Shown piece by piece: positions 1 to 5,568 of a stretch of DNA of 8,054 bases; position 1 is the stretch's first letter, and every line of letters begins with the position of its first letter. Below the pieces are notes generated by a model that was given only the letters and a program-made list of their open reading frames with translations, was not told the origin of the DNA and did not search any database. Both the position numbers and the translations under genes were made by a program. The DNA comes from Acidimicrobiia bacterium (GTDB lineage: Bacteria > Actinomycetota > Acidimicrobiia > Acidimicrobiales > AC-14), in contig JAFASB010000057.1 of the NCBI GenBank assembly GCA_019244985.1, forward strand, positions 1 through 8,054, written 5' to 3'.

Positions 1-1092
1 GAGCGCTGGCTGAACCCTGTGCTCCTGGTGCTGCTGACCTGCCAGCTGGTGACGGCCACGCTGGTGGGTTTCCTGGCCAAGCACTTCGGGACGTGGGGCG
101 TCGTGATCGCCACCGCCTTCGAAGTCTGCGTCATCTTCGTCATCGCCGAAGCGGCGCCCAAGACGTGGGCTGTGCAGCACGGCGAGCGGGCCGGTCTACT
201 CGCCGCCCGTCCCGTCGCTGCCCTCGTGCGCTTCTGGCCGCTGCGGGTGCTGTCACGCGGCCTCATCGGGCTGGCCAACATCATCATCCCGGGCAAGGGC
301 CTGAAGGAAGGGCCGTTCGTCTCCGAGGAAGAGCTGCTCGCCATGGCCGACGTGGCCGAGCAGGAGGAGGTCATCGAGCGGGAGGAGCGGGCCCTCATCC
401 ACTCGATCATCGAGTTCGGCGACACCGTCGTGCGCGAGGTCATGGTGCCGCGACCCGACATGGTGACCGTCATGGGCGCTGCGACGGTCCGCGACGTGCT
501 CGAGATCGCCATGGCCGCCGGCTACAGCCGCATCCCGGCCTACGAGCAGAACATCGACGACATCGTCGGCATCGTGTACGTCAAGGATCTGTTCCGTGCG
601 CGCGACGGCGCCAGTGAGCGTTCGGTCCGTGAGTTCATGCGGCAGCCCCGGTTCGTCCCCGAGAGCAAGCGCGTGTCCGAACTGATGCGCGAGATGCAGG
701 CTGAGAAGTTCCACATGGCGATCGTCGTCGACGAGTACGGCGGCACCGCCGGTCTGGTCACGCTCGAGGACCTCATCGAGGAGCTGGTCGGTGAGATCGT
801 CGACGAGTACGACGTCGAAGAGCCGAACATCGAGCCGATGCCGGGCGGCGACGTGCGCGTGAACGGCCGCATGCCGATCGACGAGGTCAACGAGCTCACC
901 CACGCCGACTTCCCCGAGGGCGACTGGGACACCGTCGCCGGCCTGTTCTTCAACCTCATAGGGCACGTCCCCACCGAGGGCGAGACGGTCGACTTCAACG
1001 GCCATCGTTTACGCGCCGAGAAGGTGCAAGGCAGGCGCATCGGCCGGGTGAGGATCTCCAAGCTGGCATCGTCACGACAGCCAGAGGAGTAG
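1..1092 (+). CDS. CNNM/CBS/CorC-domain membrane protein (hemolysin C-like), 5' partial
   Basis: The reading frame is open from base 1 (E-R-W-L-N-P-V...), so the true N-terminus lies outside the window; 363 residues are present. Seen: a hydrophobic N-terminal part with about two membrane segments (residues about 4-26 and 35-52), followed by AEAAPKTWA, which matches the conserved end of the CNNM (DUF21) transmembrane domain. Two CBS repeats follow (about 147-205, starting VMVPRP, and about 222-268, containing VVDEYGGTAGLVTLEDLIEE), then a C-terminal CorC/HlyC domain (about 287-355, VNGRMPIDE...DTVAGLFF). This is the standard order for the family, which is linked to divalent-cation (Mg2+/Co2+) efflux or regulation; CBS pairs typically bind adenine nucleotides. 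The exact transport role is not provable here. The stop TAG at 1090-1092 directly abuts the era start, so the two are very likely co-transcribed, as in many bacteria where a CBS protein lies between ybeY and era. Confidence 0.93.
   Translation, partial: ERWLNPVLLVLLTCQLVTATLVGFLAKHFGTWGVVIATAFEVCVIFVIAEAAPKTWAVQHGERAGLLAARPVAALVRFWPLRVLSRGLIGLANIIIPGKGLKEGPFVSEEELLAMADVAEQEEVIEREERALIHSIIEFGDTVVREVMVPRPDMVTVMGAATVRDVLEIAMAAGYSRIPAYEQNIDDIVGIVYVKDLFRARDGASERSVREFMRQPRFVPESKRVSELMREMQAEKFHMAIVVDEYGGTAGLVTLEDLIEELVGEIVDEYDVEEPNIEPMPGGDVRVNGRMPIDEVNELTHADFPEGDWDTVAGLFFNLIGHVPTEGETVDFNGHRLRAEKVQGRRIGRVRISKLASSRQPEE
1084..1089 (+). promoter_or_regulatory. Ribosome binding site of era
   Basis: GAGGAG lies inside the last codons of the upstream CBS protein, only 3 nt before the ATG at 1093. 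The sequence is a strong Shine-Dalgarno match but the spacing is short. It overlaps the upstream stop codon region, which fits translational coupling between the two genes. Confidence 0.6.
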
Positions 1093-1929
1093 ATGCGGTC
1101 GGGGTTCGCCACGCTCGTGGGCCGGCCGAACGTCGGTAAGTCCACGCTGCTCAACCGCATCCTCGGCACGAAGGTGACGATCGTCTCCGACAAGCCGCAG
1201 ACAACGCGCACACAAGTGCGGGGTGTGCTCACGCGGGCTGACGCCCAGGTGGTCTTCGTCGACACGCCGGGCATCCACAAGCCCCGCGCGCTTCTCGGCG
1301 AGCGCCTGAACGACACCGCCGAGTCGGCCCTCGGTGACGTTGACGTCGTGTGCCTCGTCCTCGACGCCACCGGTGCGGTCGGACCGGGGGACCGGTTCAT
1401 CGCCTCGCGGCTGCCCGAGGACTCGCTGGTCGTCGTCAACAAGGTCGACGCCGCATCACGCGCCGATGTGCTCGCCCAGCTCGAGCGGGCGGGGGAGCTC
1501 GAGTTCGCCGAGTACTTCCCCGTGTCGGCCCGCACGGGCGCCGGCGTCGACGCGTTGGTCCAGGCCGTGGTCGCCAGGCTGCCCGAAGGGCCCCTCTACT
1601 ACCCCGACGACATGGTCACCGATGTTCCCGAAGCATTCTGGGTCGCGGAGCTCGTGCGCGAGCAGTTGTTGGCGGTGGCTCGCGAAGAACTGCCGCATTC
1701 GCTGGCATGCCGGGTAACAGAGTGGGAATGGCCGCGCATCCGCTGCGAGATCCTCGTCGAGCGCGAGTCCCAGAAGGGCATTGTCATCGGCAAGGGCGGC
1801 GAGGTGCTCAAGAAGGTGGGCATCGCCGTGCGCGAGCAGCTGCCCGAGGGCGCCTATCTCGAGCTCTTCGTGAAGGTCGACAAGGACTGGCAGCGGCGCC
1901 CCAAGGCCCTCGACCGGCTCGGGTACTAG
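1093..1929 (+). CDS. era: GTPase Era
   Basis: A 278-residue protein, slightly shorter than the usual near-300. The N-terminal G domain shows all signature motifs: G1 GRPNVGKS (residues 10-17), a switch region with TTRTQVRG (37-44), G3 DTPG (57-60) followed by IHKP, G4 NKVD (116-119) and G5 SAR (145-147). The C-terminal KH domain is present with GIVIGKGG (229-236), and the protein ends in the typical ...RRPKALDRLGY. Era is an essential GTPase that binds the 3' end of 16S rRNA and the 30S subunit during late maturation. The ATG at 1093 puts MRSGFATLVGRPN in the expected register and has a GAGGAG just upstream, so the start is secure. It follows the CBS-domain gene without a gap. Nothing is truncated and all GTP-binding residues are present. 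Confidence 0.98.
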   Translation: MRSGFATLVGRPNVGKSTLLNRILGTKVTIVSDKPQTTRTQVRGVLTRADAQVVFVDTPGIHKPRALLGERLNDTAESALGDVDVVCLVLDATGAVGPGDRFIASRLPEDSLVVVNKVDAASRADVLAQLERAGELEFAEYFPVSARTGAGVDALVQAVVARLPEGPLYYPDDMVTDVPEAFWVAELVREQLLAVAREELPHSLACRVTEWEWPRIRCEILVERESQKGIVIGKGGEVLKKVGIAVREQLPEGAYLELFVKVDKDWQRRPKALDRLGY

Positions 1930-1943
1930 CTGGCGTTCTGCTC

Positions 1944-2744
1944 GTGCTCCTGGCCGCGTGCCAGCACGGGTCCACGAGACGCGTCGAGGAGTTCCCTCGC
2001 GACGGCGTCATCCGGATCAACGACGTGCAGGTGCGCGGCACCCACAACAGCTACCAACCGCCGCTCCCGCCGCTGGAGCGACAACTCGACGAGGGCATAC
2101 GCCAGCTCGAGGTCGATGTGTGGGTGCAGCCCGACGGCTCTCTCGCCGTGTATCACTCGACGGCCGACCGCCGGTCGACGTGCCCCGCCCTCGACTCATG
2201 CCTCGGCCCGGTGCGCACCTGGCTGGAAGGACATCGGCGCTCGCTGCCGGTGTTCCTGATCGTCGAGGACAAGGCGGGGTCGCCGTCGGCGATCGACGCG
2301 GCCGTACAAGCGGCCCTGCCCGGTCGGCTGCTGGTCCGGCCCGACGAAGTCGTCGGCGGTCGCTGGCCGACGCTGGCGGCGACGCGGGGCCGCGCCGTGC
2401 CGGTTCTCATTGGCACCGCCTCACGGACTGCGGCGATGTTCACGTACGCAAGTTCTGGCCCACAGGCGGCGATCACGAGCCGGCCCGATCCCGTGGCCCA
2501 GGCGGGTGACGTCGCCACCTTTGTGAAGGCCGGACTCGTCGTGCGCACCCAGGCCGACCCCGACACGTTCGTGCTCGACGAGAAGCGGCGGGAGGCGGCC
2601 GCCGCCAGCGGCGCCCAGATTGTCAGCGCCCGGGACGATGGCTACCTGCTCCCGGGCGGCGTCTCCTGGCGCTGCGACCCACTGGTGCCGTCCCCGTGCC
2701 GCGCCGGCGACCTGGAGACGCCGAGCACGACTACGACGTCATAG
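1944..2744 (+). CDS. Ca2+-dependent phosphoinositide phospholipase C-like enzyme, probable lipoprotein
   Basis: Resembles the bacterial Ca2+-dependent PI-PLC group (SaPLC1-like, TIM-barrel X domain). Numbered from the GTG at 1944 (266 aa): RGTHNSY with a putative catalytic His34, QLEVDVW with Glu56 and Asp58 as likely metal ligands, VYHSTAD with a second catalytic His71, then a Cys pair in CPALDSCLGPVRTWL and LIVEDK. The C-terminal part carries DEKRREAAAASGAQIVS and CDPLVPSPC, also typical of the group. Such enzymes cleave the phosphodiester of phosphatidylinositol, a lipid common in actinobacterial membranes. Just before the domain is a hydrophobic run ending LVLLAAC (Cys at 1959-1961), a good lipobox, so the protein is probably membrane-anchored outside the cell. 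The start is unresolved: GTG 1944 is the only standard start near the domain but leaves only five residues before the Cys. A CTG at 1887 inside era would give a proper 24-residue signal peptide with two Arg. No Shine-Dalgarno sequence is well placed for either. The 3' end overlaps the helicase tail-to-tail. Confidence 0.75.
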   Translation: MLLAACQHGSTRRVEEFPRDGVIRINDVQVRGTHNSYQPPLPPLERQLDEGIRQLEVDVWVQPDGSLAVYHSTADRRSTCPALDSCLGPVRTWLEGHRRSLPVFLIVEDKAGSPSAIDAAVQAALPGRLLVRPDEVVGGRWPTLAATRGRAVPVLIGTASRTAAMFTYASSGPQAAITSRPDPVAQAGDVATFVKAGLVVRTQADPDTFVLDEKRREAAAASGAQIVSARDDGYLLPGGVSWRCDPLVPSPCRAGDLETPSTTTTS

Positions 2745-4599
2745 ACGGCGCGCCCACCAGTGACTCCAGGAAGCGCTCGACCTCGGCGCGCTCTTTCGTC
2801 CGGCGCATCGGGGGCAGGGCGCTGATCAACTCCCATCGATAGCCGGCGGTCGCCAGCCTCGGGTCGAGCACGGCGACGACGCCGCGGTCGGTCGTCGAGC
2901 GGATCAGCCGGCCCGCACCCTGGGCCAGCAGGCTGGCGGCGCGCGGGAGGTCGACGGTCTGGAAGGCGGCTTTGCCGGCGACGTCTCGCCGCGCCTGCAT
3001 CAGTGGCTCGTCGGGGCGGGAGAACGGCAGCTTGTCGATGGCCAGTAGTGAGAGGGCGGCGCCGGGGACGTCGACGCCCTGCCAGAAGCCCATGGTTGCG
3101 AACAGGCACGACGTCTCGTCGGTGCTGAATGCCGTCAACAGCGCAGGCTTCGGCAGCGCGTCCTGGGTCAGCACCCGGTAGGGGAGCGCCGGCGCCAGCG
3201 CTTCGGCGGCTGCCCGCATGGCACGCCAGCTCGTGAACAGGGCGAGCGTGCGCCCGCCTGCGGCCTTGATGAGCGCGAACAGCTCGGCCCGCATCGCCTC
3301 TTCGAACTCGGGCTGGCGCGGGTCGGGGAGGTGGGTGGCGCAGTAGAGCAGCGACTGGTTCTCGTAGTCGAAGGGGCTGTCGACCGACAGCTGTTCGTGC
3401 GTGGACGGCAGTCCGAGGCGCATCGGCAGGTTCGAGGGGATGGTGGCGCTGGTTAGCACCGCGGTGGGCACGTTCGCCCAGAGGCGTTCGGCGAAAAGAT
3501 GGGCGACGTCGATCGGCGCCAGCTTCAGCGTCGGTGGGCCCCCGCCCTCCACCCACACCACGGCGCCCTCGGTAACGCCCTGGACGGCGGCGACGTCTTC
3601 GACGAGGGTCGACGCTGCCTTCACGGCCCGAGTGCGTTTGTTCTCGTCGTCTTCGCCTTCCTTCACGGCGGCAAGCCCCTTGCGGGCCGCTGCGCTCGCT
3701 GCGGTCAGCGGGTGCTCGAGCTCGGCCGGGGAGACCCGCCGGCCTCGGTAACCCTCGAGGGCGTCGGCCAACCGCCCGCCGGCAGCCTCGAGGGCGTCGG
3801 CCTCCTCGGGTGCCGCAGCCCGGATGCTGCGGGCCAGCGCGACGAAGCGGCCCTCGGTGAGCTCGATCCCGAACGCGGACGAGGCGATGTCCTCGAGGGC
3901 GTGGGCCTCGTCGAAGATCACGGCGTCGTGCTCGGGCAGGAGCCAGCCGCCGGTCGCCAGGTGGGTGGCGTAGAGGTGGGTGTTGACGACGATGATGTCG
4001 GCCCGGGCCGCCCGCTGGTGGGCGGCCTCCGCGAAGCACGATTCCCCCTGCGGGCACTTGGGGGCGCCGGGGCACTCCCTTGCGCTCACGCTCAGCATCG
4101 CCCAGGCGCGCGCCTTGGGCTCGAAGTCGAGCTCGGCCCGGTCGCCGCTCTTGCTGGTCTTCGCCCACTTCAGCAGGCGCATCAGCTCCTGGCCGAAGGC
4201 GCCGTAGTCGTCCTCACGAACGTCTTCCAGCACCAGCTGTTCGTCGCCCGACCCGATCTCCACGGCCTGTTGGAGACACAGGTAGTTCGCCCGGCCCTTG
4301 AGCACCGCGAACTCGAACTGCTCCCCCAGGTGCTGCTGCAGGAACGGCAGGTCCTTGTTGGCCAGCTGGTCCTGCAGGGCCTTGGTGGCGGTGGCGATGA
4401 CGGTCGTCTTGCCGGAGAGAATCGCAGGCACGAGGTACGCCATCGACTTACCGATCCCCGTACCAGCCTGCACGACCAGCTGACCGCCGCCGCCGAAGGC
4501 GGTTTCGACGGCTTGGGCCATCTCGACCTGACCGCGCCGGCCCTCCCCGCCCCCCGGCAGCGCGGCCACCACCCGCTCGAGCGCCTCCGCTGCACCCAC
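2731..4599 (-). CDS. dinG: DinG/XPD-like ATP-dependent DNA helicase with 4Fe-4S cluster
   Basis: Superfamily 2 helicase, 622 residues from the GTG at 4599. Seen in order: RRGQVEMA (Q-motif-like region); Walker A AGTGIGKS (45-52); four iron-sulfur cysteines at about 108, 176, 182 and 188 (YLC, then ECPGAPKCPQGESCF); DEAH box (230-233); SAT motif (LTSATIP); motif V region (FATMGFWQGVDVPGAALSLL); and motif VI QGAGRLIR (from about 560). It lacks an N-terminal exonuclease domain, as in actinobacterial DinG-like proteins. The family unwinds DNA 5'-3' and acts on forks, R-loops or damaged DNA; the specific role here is inferred. Start choice: the open frame extends to a TTG at 4686 (651 aa), but that codon lies inside an inverted repeat with no ribosome site and adds 29 residues unlike the family. 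GTG 4599 gives a family-like N-terminus and sits 7 nt after a -10-like TACGTT. No LexA-type box (GAAC-N4-GTTC) was seen upstream. Confidence 0.93.
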   Translation of the reverse strand: MGAAEALERVVAALPGGGEGRRGQVEMAQAVETAFGGGGQLVVQAGTGIGKSMAYLVPAILSGKTTVIATATKALQDQLANKDLPFLQQHLGEQFEFAVLKGRANYLCLQQAVEIGSGDEQLVLEDVREDDYGAFGQELMRLLKWAKTSKSGDRAELDFEPKARAWAMLSVSARECPGAPKCPQGESCFAEAAHQRAARADIIVVNTHLYATHLATGGWLLPEHDAVIFDEAHALEDIASSAFGIELTEGRFVALARSIRAAAPEEADALEAAGGRLADALEGYRGRRVSPAELEHPLTAASAAARKGLAAVKEGEDDENKRTRAVKAASTLVEDVAAVQGVTEGAVVWVEGGGPPTLKLAPIDVAHLFAERLWANVPTAVLTSATIPSNLPMRLGLPSTHEQLSVDSPFDYENQSLLYCATHLPDPRQPEFEEAMRAELFALIKAAGGRTLALFTSWRAMRAAAEALAPALPYRVLTQDALPKPALLTAFSTDETSCLFATMGFWQGVDVPGAALSLLAIDKLPFSRPDEPLMQARRDVAGKAAFQTVDLPRAASLLAQGAGRLIRSTTDRGVVAVLDPRLATAGYRWELISALPPMRRTKERAEVERFLESLVGAPSMTS

Positions 4600-4606
4600 C
4601 CCGCCG

Positions 4607-4612
4607 AACGTA
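4607..4612 (-). promoter_or_regulatory. Putative -10 element of the helicase gene
   Basis: On the minus strand TACGTT (TANNNT pattern) ends 7 nt before the GTG at 4599, which would place the transcription start at or next to that codon and give a leaderless mRNA. No convincing -35 hexamer is visible 16-18 nt upstream. A short motif like this can occur by chance; it gains weight only from its spacing to the family-supported start. Confidence 0.35.
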
Positions 4613-4643
4613 CCGCCGGGCTGTGACAGTCCGGCGGACCGGG

Positions 4644-4690
4644 GTGTTTGCTCAATCAGCGGGCTATGTCGCCGCCGATTGAGCAAACAC
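4644..4690. repeat. Large inverted repeat between arfB and the helicase gene
   Basis: GTGTTTGCTCAATC at 4644-4657 is the exact reverse complement of GATTGAGCAAACAC at 4677-4690. After one mismatch (4658/4676) four more pairs follow (4659-4662 with 4672-4675), making an 18-of-19 pair stem with a 9-nt loop (4663-4671). It starts directly after the arfB stop codon (4691-4693, minus strand), so it may end the arfB transcript, but no T-run follows on that strand. It lies about 45-90 bp upstream of the likely helicase start, so it could instead be a protein-binding operator. The 14-bp arms are AT-richer than everything around them. Confidence 0.9.
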
Positions 4691-5104
4691 TCAGTCGGAC
4701 GGCCATGGGCGGCGGCGCATGCGCTTCACCTCGCCCCGTTTGCGCTTCGACTCGACACGGCGCTGGCGGGCCCCGGCGGTGGGCACCGTGGGGCGCCGCT
4801 CCCGGTCGATCCGCAGGGCCTCGGCTAGGCGTGACCGCAGGCGGTCGAGGGCGAGCTCGCGGTTCCTGAGCTGGGAGCGCTCGTCGGATGCGACCACCCG
4901 CACCGACGGGCCGAGCCGCTCGAGGAGCCGGGCGCGCTGGCGGGGCCCCAGCGACGGTGAGCCGGCGACGTCGAAGGTCACCTCGGCGCGGGTGTTCGCC
5001 GTGTTGGCGTGCTGGCCGCCGGGCCCACCCGATGCCGTGAAGCGCCACTCCAGCTCGTCGAGCGGGATGCTGCAGGTCCGGGTAACCCGCAGCTCAGGAG
5101 GCAC
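4691..5104 (-). CDS. arfB: Peptidyl-tRNA hydrolase ArfB (YaeJ/ICT1-type ribosome rescue factor)
   Basis: A 137-residue protein consisting of one release-factor catalytic domain. The GGQ motif sits in SGGPGGQHANT (GGQ at residues 29-31), preceded by the typical IPLDELEWRF. The protein lacks the codon-recognition domains of RF1/RF2. The C-terminal tail is strongly basic (ESKRKRGEVKRMRRR), as expected of ArfB/ICT1, where the tail enters the empty mRNA channel of a stalled 30S subunit. It hydrolyses peptidyl-tRNA on ribosomes stalled without a stop codon. The start is GTG at 5104: it has no Shine-Dalgarno sequence but a -10-like TAGCTT lies 6 nt upstream, so translation may be leaderless. It is divergent from rpsO and followed at once by the 4644-4690 inverted repeat. 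Some actinobacterial homologues are annotated simply as aminoacyl-tRNA hydrolase. Confidence 0.92.
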   Translation of the reverse strand: MPPELRVTRTCSIPLDELEWRFTASGGPGGQHANTANTRAEVTFDVAGSPSLGPRQRARLLERLGPSVRVVASDERSQLRNRELALDRLRSRLAEALRIDRERRPTVPTAGARQRRVESKRKRGEVKRMRRRPWPSD

Positions 5105-5110
5105 ATCTGG

Positions 5111-5116
5111 AAGCTA
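5111..5116 (-). promoter_or_regulatory. Putative -10 element of arfB
   Basis: Minus-strand TAGCTT (TANNNT) ends 6 nt before the GTG start at 5104, a geometry that would place transcription initiation at the start codon. The -35 region is poor. It lies back-to-back with the rpsO -10 element, so the two promoters probably compete or share a small control region. Confidence 0.35.
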
Positions 5117-5117
5117 C

Positions 5118-5126
5118 TGCTACGAT
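5118..5126 (+). promoter_or_regulatory. Putative extended -10 promoter of rpsO-pnp
   Basis: TGC-TACGAT is an extended -10 (TGN followed by TANNNT, hexamer 5121-5126). A start about 7 nt downstream, near 5133, gives a leader of about 54 nt before the rpsO ATG. No good -35 is visible; it would fall within the first codons of arfB on the other strand, and an extended -10 can partly substitute for it. This is the only promoter-like signal found upstream of rpsO and pnp. Confidence 0.5.
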
Positions 5127-5134
5127 CGTGCGGT

Positions 5135-5176
5135 GCTCCGGCCCTCGTCGGAGCGCTTCTCGGCCACTCCGAAGCG
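5135..5176 (+). promoter_or_regulatory. Structured leader of rpsO, candidate S15 autoregulatory element
   Basis: Two adjacent 6-bp hairpins can form: GCTCCG (5135-5140) with CGGAGC (5149-5154), and CGCTTC (5154-5159) with GAAGCG (5171-5176). A competing hairpin pairs TCGGAG (5148-5153) with CTCCGA (5167-5172) and excludes both. The first stem would begin almost at the predicted 5' end of the mRNA. S15 is known to repress its own mRNA through several unrelated leader structures in different bacteria; that this leader is one of them is an inference. Confidence 0.35.
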
Positions 5177-5186
5177 AACGTTCTGC

Positions 5187-5444
5187 ATGCCTGATAAAGC
5201 CACGACGATCAGCGAGTACAAAACCCACGACACCGACACCGGGTCGCCGGAAGTGCAGGTCGCGCTGTTGACGCAGCGCATCAACCAGCTCACCGACCAC
5301 CTGAAGGTCCACAAGAAGGACCACCACAGTCGCCGGGGCCTCTTGATGCTCGTCGGCCGCCGTCGCCGGTTGCTCAACTATGTGCGCGACAACGACGTGG
5401 AGCGCTATCGGGCGCTGATCGCACGCCTCGGCCTGCGCCGCTGA
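5187..5444 (+). CDS. rpsO: 30S ribosomal protein S15
   Basis: An 85-residue protein, about four residues shorter at the N-terminus than the usual 89. Family hallmarks are THDTDTGSPEVQVALLTQRI, LTDHLKVHKKDHHSRRGLL, VGRRRRLLNY and the ending ERYRALIARLGLRR. S15 binds 16S rRNA early and organises the platform of the 30S subunit; it contributes to an inter-subunit bridge. The ATG at 5187 gives the expected register. No clear Shine-Dalgarno sequence precedes it (the 15 nt upstream contain only GAAG-like sequence), which is unusual for a highly expressed ribosomal gene. An in-frame GTG at 5133 coincides with the predicted transcription start and would add 18 residues, but those do not resemble S15. 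It is followed after 124 bp by pnp, the classic rpsO-pnp pair. Confidence 0.97.
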   Translation: MPDKATTISEYKTHDTDTGSPEVQVALLTQRINQLTDHLKVHKKDHHSRRGLLMLVGRRRRLLNYVRDNDVERYRALIARLGLRR

Positions 5445-5524
5445 CAACCGAAACCAACTAGAAGACGCGGCACCGCCAGCTGCCAGTCGCCGAATACTCC
5501 GCCCGTGTGGTGGGTGGGGTGTCC

Positions 5525-5538
5525 GACAACTGACAACT
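5525..5538 (+). repeat. 7-bp tandem duplication in the rpsO-pnp spacer
   Basis: GACAACT occurs twice in direct succession (5525-5531, 5532-5538). The 124-bp spacer (5445-5568) otherwise shows a G-rich run (about 5506-5519), a weak 4-bp stem GGCA/TGCC near 5470-5485 and the pnp ribosome site. I see no intrinsic terminator and no convincing promoter, so rpsO and pnp are likely transcribed together. The short repeat may be incidental. Confidence 0.6.
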
Positions 5539-5556
5539 GGCTCGCCGCCACTCTGC

Positions 5557-5563
5557 AGAGGAG
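5557..5563 (+). promoter_or_regulatory. Ribosome binding site of pnp (decides the start)
   Basis: AGAGGAG ends 5 nt before the ATG at 5569. An in-frame GTG at 5563 overlaps the end of this motif and cannot use it, so translation almost certainly begins at the ATG (MAEAISVSG...). Confidence 0.8.
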
Positions 5564-5568
5564 TGCAC

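Noticed and set aside
253..1535. Minus-strand open frames opposite the CBS protein and era
   Set aside because: Low-complexity translations with no recognisable motif, opposite two well-identified genes.
2747..2754. GGCGCGCC palindrome near the convergent gene ends as a terminator
   Set aside because: An 8-bp palindrome without a loop or T-run inside coding sequence; expected by chance in this composition.
2642..4168. Minus-strand open frame of 508 codons inside the helicase region
   Set aside because: An Arg/Pro/Ala-rich out-of-frame shadow of the helicase gene; no domain is seen and the helicase frame has all motifs.
4684..4686. TTG at 4686 as start of the helicase
   Set aside because: It lies within the inverted repeat, has no ribosome site, and adds 29 residues that do not resemble the family; GTG at 4599 is better supported, though the longer form cannot be excluded.
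5174..5184. GCGAACGTTCT as an SOS (LexA) box
   Set aside because: The actinobacterial LexA site needs GAAC and GTTC separated by four bases; here they are adjacent. It also lies in the rpsO leader and not upstream of the helicase.
5506..5519. G-rich run in the rpsO-pnp spacer as a G-quadruplex
   Set aside because: Only three clear G-runs are present, of uneven length; at best a weak two-layer structure.
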